DNA of 43,066 bases from Phocaeicola plebeius (GTDB lineage: Bacteria > Bacteroidota > Bacteroidia > Bacteroidales > Bacteroidaceae), in contig NZ_QSQT01000028.1 in assembly GCF_003437535.1 (NCBI RefSeq), forward strand, positions 1-43,066. The letters run 5' to 3'. The notes below the pieces were generated by a model. The model saw only the letters and a program-made list of their open reading frames with translations. It was not told where the DNA came from and searched no databases. A program made the translations under genes and the position numbers. Position 1 is the stretch's first letter, and each line of letters starts with the position of its first letter. Of this stretch, positions 17,796 to 29,364 are shown in pieces.

Positions 17796-18503
17796 ATGAA
17801 AAATCTGGTAGTATTGACAGGAGCCGGCATGAGTGCGGAAAGTGGAATCAGTACGTTTCGCGATGCAGGAGGGCTTTGGGACCAGTATCCGGTGGAGCAG
17901 GTGGCTACCCCTGAAGGATATGCTGCCAATCCGAAGTTAGTGATTAATTTTTACAATGAACGCAGAAAGCAACTGCTTGAGGTGAAGCCGAACAGGGGGC
18001 ATGAACTTTTAGCAGAGTTGGAGAAATATTTTCATGTGACTGTGATTACCCAGAATGTGGATAATCTGCACGAACGTGCAGGGAGTACAGAGGTAATTCA
18101 TCTGCATGGGGAACTTACGAAAGTGACTTCCAGCTTTCAGCCCAATAATCCGCGTTTTATAAAAGAGCTTAAACCGGAGGAATATGAGGTGCGGATGGGA
18201 GACAAGGCACCCGATGGCTCGCAGTTCCGGCCTTTTATTGTCTGGTTTGGAGAGGCTGTGCCGATGATTGAAACTGCTATTGATTATGTGGATAAAGCAG
18301 ATATTTTTGTGATAATTGGTACTTCGCTGAATGTCTATCCCGCTGCCGGTTTGCTGAACTATGTACATTCCGGGGTACCAGTCTATCTGATAGACCCTAA
18401 GGAAGTACGTATTGCTTCCGGACGCGCGGTACATGTGATTCAGAAAGGGGCTTCCGAAGGAATGGAAGAATTAAAAAAAATGTTATTGGAAATACGAGAT
18501 TAA
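17796..18503 (+). CDS. cobB: Sir2-family NAD-dependent protein deacylase lacking zinc cysteines
   Basis: Sirtuins use NAD+ to remove acyl groups from protein lysines. The 235-residue protein shows the NAD-binding motif GAGMSAESGIS at 9-19, FRDAGGLW, QNVDNLH at 86-92, the catalytic His104 in HLHG, IVWFGE at 148-153 and GTSLNVYPAAG. Tyr53 and Arg56 form the YxxR pair associated with desuccinylase-type sirtuins such as E. coli CobB and SIRT5. The small domain, which normally carries four zinc-binding cysteines between His104 and IVWFGE, has none, and the whole protein contains no cysteine. It is followed by rubredoxin, which may have its own promoter. Confidence 0.93.
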   Translation: MKNLVVLTGAGMSAESGISTFRDAGGLWDQYPVEQVATPEGYAANPKLVINFYNERRKQLLEVKPNRGHELLAELEKYFHVTVITQNVDNLHERAGSTEVIHLHGELTKVTSSFQPNNPRFIKELKPEEYEVRMGDKAPDGSQFRPFIVWFGEAVPMIETAIDYVDKADIFVIIGTSLNVYPAAGLLNYVHSGVPVYLIDPKEVRIASGRAVHVIQKGASEGMEELKKMLLEIRD

Positions 18504-18515
18504 ACAAATTCTTTC

Positions 18516-18523
18516 TATATTTG
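18516..18523 (+). promoter_or_regulatory. Candidate -7 element for rubredoxin
   Basis: TATATTTG matches TAnnTTTG, 56 nt before the rubredoxin ATG and just after the sirtuin stop. No clear -33 element is seen. Confidence 0.35.
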
Positions 18524-18579
18524 TTATCATTTTAAACTGAGAATAGATACTAATTATTGTTTTAATAAACTGACTGATT

Positions 18580-18744
18580 ATGAAAAAGTACATTTGCACA
18601 GTATGTGATTGGGTTTACGATCCGGAAGTAGGGGATCCAGAAGGTGGAATTGCTCCGGGTACAGCTTTTGAAGATATTCCTGAAGACTGGGTTTGCCCGG
18701 TTTGCGGAGTTGGAAAAGAAGATTTCCAGGTAGTAGAAGATTAA
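18580..18744 (+). CDS. Rubredoxin
   Basis: This is a 54-residue electron carrier with a single iron held by four cysteines: Cys6 and Cys9 (CTVC) and Cys39 and Cys42 (CPVC), a spacing diagnostic of the family. The acidic surface and the aromatic residues Tyr4, Trp11, Tyr13 and Trp37 are also typical. In anaerobes rubredoxin passes electrons to rubrerythrin or oxygen and peroxide reductases; no such partner gene is nearby. It lies 76 nt after the sirtuin stop and is closed by a long hairpin. Confidence 0.96.
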   Translation: MKKYICTVCDWVYDPEVGDPEGGIAPGTAFEDIPEDWVCPVCGVGKEDFQVVED

Positions 18745-18763
18745 TAAACTTTTCTTGATAAGG

Positions 18764-18805
18764 ACGGCCTTCTAAAAAGTATGCCATATACTTTTAGAAG
18801 GCCGT
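18764..18805. terminator. Bidirectional terminator between rubredoxin and MutS-like genes
   Basis: An 18-bp stem with one bulged base (18764-18782 with 18788-18805) is followed by tttt on the plus strand. It separates two convergent genes and can serve both. Confidence 0.8.
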
Positions 18806-18815
18806 TTTCGTATCT

Positions 18816-20612
18816 TTATTCTTGTAGAATAATTCCCATTTTTTTCATCAGGAAACAGGCGTTCATGTTTTGAGCCACTCCTTCGCGCAGTTTATAGGAG
18901 AAGGTCAGTTCATTCTCCTTTATATCGGCTTCGAAACAGTAATTCCGTATTTCTTCAGGGAACTGTTTGATGAGGCTTCCTAACAGAAGGTCGTGTGTGG
19001 CTATAATGCCGTTGGCCTTCAGCTGCATAAACTGACGGATCAAATCAAAAGATCCTTTTTGTTTGTCCATGGAGTTGGTCCCTTTTAATATTTCATCCAG
19101 AATAATAAATAGCTGCTGTCCTTGATTTAGCAGGTCGATAATGCGTTTCAACCGTTTCAGTTCGGCAAAGAAGTATGATTCATTATCGGAAAGTGAGTCA
19201 GAGGTGCGCAGGCTGGTAATGAGCTGATTCGGGTAAAGCTTGAGCCTTTCGCAGCATACGGGGGCTCCAATACAGGCCAGCAGGTAATTCACGCCGATAG
19301 TTCTCAGGTAAGTGCTTTTTCCGGCCATATTGGCTCCGGTAATAATCAGGAAAAACGGACGCGACGGAATGGTGGCATCGTTTTTCACGCATTGGGAAGC
19401 TGGCATAAGGGGATGCCCCATTTGTGTGGCCAGAAAGCAGAAAGGCTTTTCTGTCAGTTCCGGGTAGGTGTATTGCGGATGATTGTAGGCAAAGGTACCC
19501 AGTGAACATAAGGCATCCAATTCGCCTACGGTCTCCAGCCATTTGCTGATATGCTGTCCGTAGCGTGCTTTCCATCGTTCTATGCGGACGATTTCCTGAA
19601 GTTGGAAAAAGATGCTTCCTTCCAATAACACATAAAGAAACTGGTTGTTGCGTAAATCCAGCCGGTCAAGTTCTTTGGATAATTGTTGCAAAGCCTGTAT
19701 AGGTGACTGGCCGTTCAGGTTGAACCGTTCCATCAGTTCCTGCATGCCAGCTGACTTCCAGTTTTCTGCTTTTGCTAGAGCGATGAGTCGGGCATATCCG
19801 TTCAGGCTTTTCAACTGTTTTCCGTAGGTTTCCTGTATATAGGTGGCCCGTTTGATAATTCCAAAGCTAAGAACCAGGAAGATACCGAATGAAAGTCCCA
19901 ACCAGGAAAATGAAGTCCATCCTGCCAGTGAAGTTATCAACAGGAGGCTGTTAATAACTGGTACTCCCCAGATAAAGGCTTTCACCCATCCGGCGTGCAG
20001 GTATTGTGCAGGACTCTGACTCCATGCCTGTATTTTTTCGCCATCGGATGACTGACCGTGGTGTACCAGTCCTGCCACGCGGAACTGTTCGCGGAACAAG
20101 GTATGTTCGCTTATTTCCCGTACCATTTCCTGCCGTTTTTCGATGGAAGTTTTTTCGTGCAGATGGTTTTGCAGCCATTTTGCCAGACGGTTTTTTCCGA
20201 AAAAAGTACAAGTACGGTTGATTGATTGGAACAGGGAGCGTCGTCCGAATATATCCAGGTCGAATGAATAAGGATGCTCTGGGTTGACGTATTCTTTCCC
20301 GTCCTCAAAAGAACTGTAATCACCGGAAAGGGCTTGCAGCTCTTCTTGTATAATACGTGCCTGTGTTTCTAGCCATTCTTTGCGGATAAAAAAACGGTTG
20401 TGTATTTTTACCAAAATAAAGAGCGGAAGGAAGGTAAGACAGATACAGATAATTAGCAGAGTGGTTTGATTAAAGAAAAAGTAAAGTCCTGCTATTCCTG
20501 CTATGAACAAAGCAAGGCGTAGCATGCTGATGCGGAAGATTTGCTTCTTTACCTGTTGCAATTGTCCTTCAGTGAGGGACAGTCTTTCTGTGTAGTGATT
20601 TTCTGGGTTCAT
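18816..20612 (-). CDS. Membrane-anchored MutS-like ATPase
   Basis: The 598-residue protein has a MutS-family ABC ATPase domain at the C-terminus: Walker A GANMAGKST at 426-434, signature region SDSLSDNESYFFAELKRL, and Walker B LFIILDE at 501-507. It has no mismatch-recognition domain and no connector domain. Instead, residues 31-68 and 213-252 each contain two hydrophobic stretches that look like transmembrane hairpins. It is therefore not the MutS1 repair protein, although databases often carry that name. Its substrate and role are unknown. It stands alone, divergent from the LacI regulator and convergent with rubredoxin. Confidence 0.88.
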   Translation of the reverse strand: MNPENHYTERLSLTEGQLQQVKKQIFRISMLRLALFIAGIAGLYFFFNQTTLLIICICLTFLPLFILVKIHNRFFIRKEWLETQARIIQEELQALSGDYSSFEDGKEYVNPEHPYSFDLDIFGRRSLFQSINRTCTFFGKNRLAKWLQNHLHEKTSIEKRQEMVREISEHTLFREQFRVAGLVHHGQSSDGEKIQAWSQSPAQYLHAGWVKAFIWGVPVINSLLLITSLAGWTSFSWLGLSFGIFLVLSFGIIKRATYIQETYGKQLKSLNGYARLIALAKAENWKSAGMQELMERFNLNGQSPIQALQQLSKELDRLDLRNNQFLYVLLEGSIFFQLQEIVRIERWKARYGQHISKWLETVGELDALCSLGTFAYNHPQYTYPELTEKPFCFLATQMGHPLMPASQCVKNDATIPSRPFFLIITGANMAGKSTYLRTIGVNYLLACIGAPVCCERLKLYPNQLITSLRTSDSLSDNESYFFAELKRLKRIIDLLNQGQQLFIILDEILKGTNSMDKQKGSFDLIRQFMQLKANGIIATHDLLLGSLIKQFPEEIRNYCFEADIKENELTFSYKLREGVAQNMNACFLMKKMGIILQE

Positions 20613-20824
20613 GTTATTGTGTTTGTGTTAGTTGCGCAAAGGAACGAAAAACTCTAGATACATGATTGAAAAAACTGTTAAAAGAAGAAATCCATTTGTA
20701 TAATTCATGAATAAATCCCTTCTTTGCAATGAAATCAAGAATATTTCTTATTGAAGTGTGCGCGGTAACGCGTTTTCTTTTTCAGTAAATGCGTGTCCGC
20801 ACACACATGTTCTTTCGAAGTGGT

Positions 20825-21910
20825 ATGCAGAAAAATAAAAACATACGTCTTACTGACATTGCCCGCTTGGCGAATGTGTCGGTTGGTACGGTGGACAGAG
20901 TGATTCATAACCGTGGACGCGTATCGGAAGAAAACATCCGGCGTGTGAAGGAAATCATGGAGCAGGTAGGGTATAGGCCTAACCTGATAGCGCGTTCGTT
21001 GGCGGTGAAGAAGCCGTGTCATCTGGTGGCACTGATTCCGGATTTCCGTCCGGGAGATTACTGGAGTGCGATGGAATATGGCATTCGTCGGGCAGAAGAG
21101 GAGTGGGAAAGCTATGGAGTGAAGGTTTCCGTACTGACTTTTGACCAGTACAGCAAGGTCAGCTTTGAGCAGGCTGTTTCACGTTTGCAGGAGATGACTG
21201 AAACGGTGGACGGAGTCATTGTCGGTACGCTTTTCAAGGAGGCTGTCATCCAGCTTTCCGAACATCTGGATGCGCGTGAGATTCCTTATGTGTATGTCGA
21301 CTCGGATATAGAAGAGCAAGGCCGTCTGGCTTATTATGGCACGGATTCTGTGGCCGGGGGAGAGATTGGAGCCCGTATGCTATTGGCTTCCATGGCCTTT
21401 CAGGGAGATATTCTGGTCGCTCATATTCAGCATGACAAAGGCAGTATGTCCACCCAAGGGCAGAAACGCTATTCCGGTTTCCTGCAATACCTGAAACAAC
21501 AGGGCTATGAAGTGAATCTGGTGGAGGTAGATTTATGGATAGGCGATGAGGCTCATAACGAACAGGTGTTGGATGAGGCTTTCCGAAATCATCCGGGCAT
21601 TCGTGGAGCGGTTACGTTCAACTCTTCCTGCTACATTTTGGGAGATTATCTGGAAAAGCGGCAGAAGCACGAGATTCGGCTGGTAGGCTATGATTTGATT
21701 GACCCGAATGTGCGGTTACTGAACGAGGGATATGTGCAGGCACTGATTGCACAGCGTCCGGAACTCCAGGGCTATAACGGAGTGAAGGCTTTGAGCCGGC
21801 TGTTGCTGTTCGATGAAAAACCGCAGGTGGTGAATCTGCTGCCGATAGACATTCTGTTGAAAGAGAATTATCAATTTTATAATAGAGTATCCAATTTATT
21901 GCAAATCTGA
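20825..21910 (+). CDS. LacI-family transcriptional regulator
   Basis: The 361-residue regulator has a LacI helix-turn-helix and hinge at about 6-62 (RLTDIARLANVSVGTVDRVI) and a periplasmic-binding-protein-like effector domain (about 65-330). I start it at MQKNKN; an open extension of 12 codons upstream (from 20789) is unlike the family. It is the first gene of a run with the SDR oxidoreductase (5 nt gap) and mannonate dehydratase, so it probably controls hexuronate catabolism in response to a pathway sugar. A short palindrome, cgcggtaacgcg at 20761-20772, lies 52 nt upstream and could be an operator, but this is weak. Confidence 0.92.
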   Translation: MQKNKNIRLTDIARLANVSVGTVDRVIHNRGRVSEENIRRVKEIMEQVGYRPNLIARSLAVKKPCHLVALIPDFRPGDYWSAMEYGIRRAEEEWESYGVKVSVLTFDQYSKVSFEQAVSRLQEMTETVDGVIVGTLFKEAVIQLSEHLDAREIPYVYVDSDIEEQGRLAYYGTDSVAGGEIGARMLLASMAFQGDILVAHIQHDKGSMSTQGQKRYSGFLQYLKQQGYEVNLVEVDLWIGDEAHNEQVLDEAFRNHPGIRGAVTFNSSCYILGDYLEKRQKHEIRLVGYDLIDPNVRLLNEGYVQALIAQRPELQGYNGVKALSRLLLFDEKPQVVNLLPIDILLKENYQFYNRVSNLLQI

Positions 21911-21915
21911 TTATT

Positions 21916-22731
21916 ATGGCAAACGAATTATTTAACGTGGCCGGCAAGGTAGTTGTAATGACTGGGGGAGCCGGTGTGTTGGGAAAAGGTATTTCCAAGT
22001 ATTTGGCTGCACAAGGTGCAAAAATGGTCGTACTCGACCGCAGTGAAGAAGCTGGTAAAGCACTGGTAGATGAGATTGTAGCTCAGGGGCATGAAGCTAC
22101 CTTCCTCTATACAGACGTAATGAACAAGGAAGTGCTGGAACAGAACAAGAAAGACATTCTGGAAAAGTACGGACGCATTGACGTCTTGTTGAATGCTGCT
22201 GGTGGAAATATGGCTGGTGCAACCATTGCACCGGACAAGACTTTCTTCGACTTGCAGGTAGATGCTTTTAAAAAAGTAGTCGATTTGAATCTTTTCGGAA
22301 CTGTATTGCCTACGATGGTCTTTGCCGATGTAATGGTGAAACAGAAAAAAGGTTCTATCGTAAACTTCTGCTCTGAATCTGCTTTACGTCCGTTGACACG
22401 TGTAGTAGGTTACGGTGCAGCAAAAGCAGCCATTGCCAACTTTACAAAATACATGGCAGGCGAATTGGCTATCAAGTTTGGTGATGGCTTGCGTGTGAAT
22501 GCCATTGCTCCGGGTTTCTTCTTGACCGAGCAGAACCGTACGTTGCTGACTAATCCAGACGGCTCACTGACCGACCGTTCCAGAACGATTCTGGCTCACA
22601 CTCCGTTCGGCCGTTTCGGCGAACCGGAAGATTTGTATGGCACCATTCACTACCTGATCAGTGACGCTTCTAACTTTGTGACAGGTACGGTAGCTGTCAT
22701 CGACGGTGGATTTGATGCCTTCTCTATTTAA
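21916..22731 (+). CDS. SDR-family oxidoreductase, probable D-fructuronate/D-mannonate oxidoreductase
   Basis: The 271-residue short-chain dehydrogenase has the Rossmann motif TGGAGVLG at 16-23, NAAGG at 93-97, and a catalytic set of Ser153 or Ser155, Tyr166 and Lys170 (YGAAK). It ends with the usual TGTVAVIDGGFDAFS segment. By position, 30 nt before uxuA, it should reduce D-fructuronate to D-mannonate, replacing the unrelated long-chain UxuB of E. coli. That role is inferred from context and from similar Bacteroides operons. A 5-keto-gluconate-type reductase is the main alternative. Confidence 0.88.
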   Translation: MANELFNVAGKVVVMTGGAGVLGKGISKYLAAQGAKMVVLDRSEEAGKALVDEIVAQGHEATFLYTDVMNKEVLEQNKKDILEKYGRIDVLLNAAGGNMAGATIAPDKTFFDLQVDAFKKVVDLNLFGTVLPTMVFADVMVKQKKGSIVNFCSESALRPLTRVVGYGAAKAAIANFTKYMAGELAIKFGDGLRVNAIAPGFFLTEQNRTLLTNPDGSLTDRSRTILAHTPFGRFGEPEDLYGTIHYLISDASNFVTGTVAVIDGGFDAFSI

Positions 22732-22761
22732 TTGAAGTATGAACCTTTAAAAAGAAACGTT

Positions 22762-23940
22762 ATGTATTTATGTGAACAAACCTGGCGCTGGTACGGCCCG
22801 AACGATCCGGTGTCTTTGTGGGACATCAAGCAGGCAGGTGCTACGGGTATCGTCAATGCGCTGCACCATATTCCGAACGGCGAAGTCTGGACGGTAGAAG
22901 AAATCATGAAACGCAAGCAGATGATTGAAGAAGTGGGCTTGACATGGAGCGTGGTCGAGAGTGTGCCGGTGCATGAACATATCAAGACGCAGACCGGCGA
23001 TTTCATGAAGTATATCGAGAATTATAAGGAAAGTCTGCGTAATCTGGCCAAATGTGGCATTTACATTGTGACTTACAACTTTATGCCGGTGCTCGACTGG
23101 ACACGTACGGACTTGGCTTATACCATGCCCGACGGTTCCAAGGCTCTGCGCTTTGAACGTGCGGCGTTTGTGGCTTTCGACTTGTTTATCCTGAAACGTC
23201 CGGGAGCTGAAAAGGATTACTCGGAAGAAGAAAAGGCCAAGGCAAAAGCACGCTACGAGCAGATGGACGAAGAAGAAATTCATCGCCTGACCCGTAACAT
23301 GATTGCCGGACTGCCGGGCTCGGAAGAAAGCTTTACGCTGGAGCAGTTCCAGCATGAACTGGACCGTTACAAGGATATTGACGCAGAACAGTTGCGTGCC
23401 AACCTGATTTTCTTCCTGAAAGAAATCTGTCCGGTGGCTGATGAAGTAGGTGTCAAACTGGTGATTCATCCGGATGATCCGCCTCAGTCAATTTTGGGCT
23501 TGCCGCGTATCATGAGTACGGAAGAAGATTTCCGCAAGCTGGTGGAAGCCGTACCTAATGAATCCAACGGTTTGTGTCTTTGCACTGGTTCACTGGGGGT
23601 CAGTGCCAAGAACGACTTGGCCGGCATGATGGAACGTTGGGGCGACCGCATCAACTTCGTACACCTGCGCAGCACACAGCGCGATGCAGAAGGCAACTTC
23701 CATGAAGCGAATCACCTGGAGGGTGACGTAGACATGTATCATGTGATGAAGAACTTCCTGCTCATGCAGCAGCGCCGCAAGGTGTCTATTCCGATGCGTC
23801 CGGACCATGGTCATCAGATGATTGACGACTTGAAGAAGAAGACCAATCCAGGCTATTCTTGTCTGGGCCGTCTGAGAGGGCTGGCTGAGCTGAGAGGGCT
23901 GGAAATGGGTATTGCCAAGTCTATGGAAGAGCAAAATTAA
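22762..23940 (+). CDS. uxuA: Mannonate dehydratase
   Basis: UxuA dehydrates D-mannonate to 2-keto-3-deoxygluconate, which then enters the Entner-Doudoroff steps. The 392-residue length matches E. coli UxuA (394). The start [19 protein letters not shown] fits the family; a TTG ten codons upstream, directly after the previous stop, is less likely. Visible family features are [18 protein letters not shown], the metal-site region [10 protein letters not shown], and MRPDHGHQM. The final steps (KdgK, KdgA) and uronate isomerase (UxaC) are not in the window. Confidence 0.96.
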   Translation: MYLCEQTWRWYGPNDPVSLWDIKQAGATGIVNALHHIPNGEVWTVEEIMKRKQMIEEVGLTWSVVESVPVHEHIKTQTGDFMKYIENYKESLRNLAKCGIYIVTYNFMPVLDWTRTDLAYTMPDGSKALRFERAAFVAFDLFILKRPGAEKDYSEEEKAKAKARYEQMDEEEIHRLTRNMIAGLPGSEESFTLEQFQHELDRYKDIDAEQLRANLIFFLKEICPVADEVGVKLVIHPDDPPQSILGLPRIMSTEEDFRKLVEAVPNESNGLCLCTGSLGVSAKNDLAGMMERWGDRINFVHLRSTQRDAEGNFHEANHLEGDVDMYHVMKNFLLMQQRRKVSIPMRPDHGHQMIDDLKKKTNPGYSCLGRLRGLAELRGLEMGIAKSMEEQN

Positions 23941-24085
23941 GGAAGTGTATAGCGCATATTCGATAAGCTGAAATTGTCGAAGTGAAGAAATGGTTCATGA
24001 AGGAAGTTTTTTTCTGTTCATGGACTATTTTATTTTGTGCCTTTTATTCGTATTTTTATCGCCGGAAATAACAATTTATGGCATC

Positions 24086-24526
24086 ATGAAAAGATTTTGT
24101 TTATTCTGTCTGTGCCTGCTTGGCTTCTCTGTGTGGGGTGCATCGGATCAGGTAGTGGAAAAGGTACTTGATATTTTCGAAGCAGACAGTCTGCCCGGTT
24201 CAAACGTGGCGGTAACGGCGGACTCAGATTCGGTTCACTTGTCGACTGTGAAAAAGGAACTGGCGGCTGCCCGGTTGAATGAAGCCAATCTCCGGATGGA
24301 GATTGAGCAGATGAAGTTGGCTGCATATACTGCCGATTCGGTGAAACTGGCCAGTCAGAGACGGCGTATTGACTTCTTGCGTCATGAAACACGGGGTGTT
24401 CCGGTTGTGGTAGATGGGGATACGCTGTTTTATTTTTATGCCAAGCGAGGAGGAGACATACTCCCCAGCAGCGTGCAGAGAACGTGGCGAATGATATTAC
24501 GGCCTTGGGCAAACGCTTTAACCTGA
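24086..24526 (+). pseudogene. N-terminal part of a frameshifted MscS-family channel gene
   Basis: Starting at MKRFCLFCLC (24086), this frame encodes a signal peptide cleaved near VWGA, then a helical periplasmic region with a heptad-like stretch (KELAAARLNEANLRMEIEQM). It reaches FYFYAKRGG at about 24454. From 24457 the natural continuation (HTPQQRAENVANDI) is found in the next frame, so two extra bases (ga, within gaggaggaga at 24447-24456) break the gene. The remaining residues to the stop at 24526 look out of frame. No slippery heptamer is visible to suggest programmed frameshifting. Confidence 0.75.
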
Positions 24527-25896
24527 AACCTGATTCTGTATACATTGAGACCAGTGACATCGTGACGGATGTGATGTATGATAATAAAGTTCTTGTTTCC
24601 TTTACAGACCAGGACGGCTTGTGGGAAAGCTGTACACGCGACCAGCTGGCTGCGAAGAATCGGTTGGTCATTATCGAAAAATTGAAAGTGATGAAGGAGG
24701 AACATGGACTGATGCAGTTATTCAAGCGGATTGGTTATTTCGTGCTGGTGATTGTGGGGCAGTTCCTTCTGTTCTGGGGAACCAACTGGCTGTTCCGTAA
24801 GTTGAAGCTGCGTATTATGCGACTGGAAAAGACGCGGCTGAAACCCTTCTCCATTCAGGGGTATGAGTTGCTGGACACCAGGAAGCAGGTGAAACTGCTG
24901 ATATTCCTGGCCAATCTGGTACGTTATGCGTTTATGTTCCTGCAGTTGCTGCTTACGGTTCCGCTGCTGTTCTCCATTTTCCCGCAGACTAAGAACCTGG
25001 CCTACCGGCTGCTTTCCTACATCTGGAATCCGGTGAAGAGCATTCTTACCGGAATACTCGACTATCTTCCGAACCTGTTCACTATCTTCGTGATTTACAT
25101 GGCCATCAAATATCTGGTACGCTTCTTCCGTTACCTGGCCGAAGAAGTACAGTCCGAACGGTTGAAATTGAGCGGATTCTATCCCGACTGGGCGATGCCT
25201 ACCTATCATATTGTCCGTTTCTTGCTCTATGCGTTTATGATAGCCATGATTTATCCGTATCTGCCGGGTTCCAATTCCGGTGTATTCCAGGGAATATCCG
25301 TATTTGTCGGTTTGATTGTATCGCTTGGTTCAAGTACGGTGATTGGCAACATCATTGCCGGACTGGTGATTACTTACATGCGTCCTTTCAAGATTGGCGA
25401 CCGTATTAAGCTGAATGATACGATGGGAAATGTGGTGGAGAAAACTCCGCTGGTCACACGTATCCGTACCCCGAAAAATGAGGTGGTGACCATTCCTAAT
25501 TCCTTTGTCATGTCTTCGCATACGGTGAACTTCAGCCAGTCGGCCCGGGAATATGGGCTGATTATCCATTCGGAGGTAAGCATCGGTTATGACGTGCCGT
25601 GGCGAGTGGTCAACAAACTTTTGATTGAAGCTGCCTTGAATACTCCCGGAGTGGTGGACGACCCGCGTCCGTTTGTACTTTCCACCTCGCTCAGCGACTG
25701 GTATCCGGTGTATCAGGTGAATGCGTATATCAAGGATGCAGACCGGCTGGCTGATATTTATTCGGCATTGCATCAGAACATTCAGGATCGCTTCAACGAA
25801 GAGGGCGTGGAAATTATGTCGCCGCATTACATGGCTGTACGCGATGGAAATGCGTCTACCATACCTCCAAAGGAAGGAGCGGACGAGGAAGGATAA
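24484..25896 (+). CDS. MscS-family mechanosensitive ion channel, main part
   Basis: This frame carries the membrane and channel portion of a mechanosensitive channel that would release solutes on hypo-osmotic shock. Hydrophobic segments lie at about 83-104, 137-166, 192-216 and 243-262. The pore helix and MscS beta domain follow (268-345), with GLIVSLGSSTVIGNIIAGLV, RPFKIGDRI and VVTIPNSFVMSSHTVNFS. The 470-residue frame begins at a GTG (24484) in the middle of sequence that continues the upstream frame, so this start may be only nominal. True translation would need the upstream signal peptide, or initiation inside the gene. Apart from the missing N-terminus nothing in the channel core looks damaged. 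Confidence 0.9.
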   Translation: MANDITALGKRFNLKPDSVYIETSDIVTDVMYDNKVLVSFTDQDGLWESCTRDQLAAKNRLVIIEKLKVMKEEHGLMQLFKRIGYFVLVIVGQFLLFWGTNWLFRKLKLRIMRLEKTRLKPFSIQGYELLDTRKQVKLLIFLANLVRYAFMFLQLLLTVPLLFSIFPQTKNLAYRLLSYIWNPVKSILTGILDYLPNLFTIFVIYMAIKYLVRFFRYLAEEVQSERLKLSGFYPDWAMPTYHIVRFLLYAFMIAMIYPYLPGSNSGVFQGISVFVGLIVSLGSSTVIGNIIAGLVITYMRPFKIGDRIKLNDTMGNVVEKTPLVTRIRTPKNEVVTIPNSFVMSSHTVNFSQSAREYGLIIHSEVSIGYDVPWRVVNKLLIEAALNTPGVVDDPRPFVLSTSLSDWYPVYQVNAYIKDADRLADIYSALHQNIQDRFNEEGVEIMSPHYMAVRDGNASTIPPKEGADEEG

Positions 25897-25928
25897 TTAT
25901 TCTACATACATTTTCTATTTTATGATAA

Positions 25929-25965
25929 GGGCTGGAGTTTTGGGATAAACTTCGGCCCGTTTTTT
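25929..25965 (+). terminator. Intrinsic terminator after the MscS-family gene
   Basis: An 11-bp stem with two G-U pairs (25929-25939 with 25948-25958) is followed by a run of Ts from 25960. It lies 33 nt past the channel stop. Confidence 0.7.
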
Positions 25966-25977
25966 ATGTTTCCCAAG

Positions 25978-26056
25978 GCAAAAACGTAGGTTTCTGGGGG
26001 CGGAACCGTATGTTTCCGCAGGTGGAAACGTAAGGCTCCGGCGTGGAAAACGTAGA
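25978..26056. repeat. Four-copy 22-nt tandem repeat
   Basis: Degenerate units share a core like ggaaacgta followed by ggtttccg-like sequence. The core CGTA is at 25985, 26007, 26029 and 26051, exactly 22 nt apart each time. A further look-alike (ggtggtaacgtaagg, CGTA at 26139) stands 88 nt, four periods, beyond the last. Units contain inverted gtttcc/ggaaac halves. Apart from this repeat and two terminators, the 315-nt gap 25897-26211 holds nothing I recognise. Confidence 0.75.
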
Positions 26057-26155
26057 AAGTGAAAATAGACTGTGCTCTCTTTTCTGAGGCGTTTCTCTCT
26101 TGATGGAAAGCTATTCGTGTGATAAGAGATGGTGGTAACGTAAGGGGATAAAAAG

Positions 26156-26184
26156 AACGCCCCGGCTTTGGAAACCGAGGCGTT
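26156..26184 (-). terminator. Intrinsic terminator of the GH2 beta-galactosidase gene
   Basis: A GC-rich imperfect stem (26156-26169 with 26172-26184) is followed on the minus strand by TTCTTTTTAT. It lies 27 nt past the GH2 stop. Confidence 0.7.
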
Positions 26185-26211
26185 ACAGTGAATCAGATAT
26201 GTTGTACTGAT

Positions 26212-29328
<3,117 letters not shown>

Positions 29329-29364
29329 TTAATGATTATAATAAAAAATGATAACTATGTGTCT

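Noticed and set aside
20789..20824. LacI start at 20789
   Set aside because: The 12 extra residues precede the normal LacI N-terminus and are not family-like; MQKNKN at 20825 fits.
22768..23469. Antisense open frame of 233 codons inside uxuA
   Set aside because: The sense strand carries an unmistakable mannonate dehydratase; the reverse frame has no start context or family likeness.
23990..24085. Coding sequence upstream of the MscS signal peptide
   Set aside because: The frame is open, but the signal peptide starts cleanly at 24086, so this stretch is more likely leader sequence.
24447..24486. Programmed ribosomal frameshift in the MscS gene
   Set aside because: No slippery heptamer or stop-adjacent shift site and no clear downstream stem or pseudoknot is visible; a plain 2-nt indel explains it.
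25978..26056. CRISPR array
   Set aside because: The 22-nt units abut without unique spacers, differ from one another, and no cas gene is nearby.
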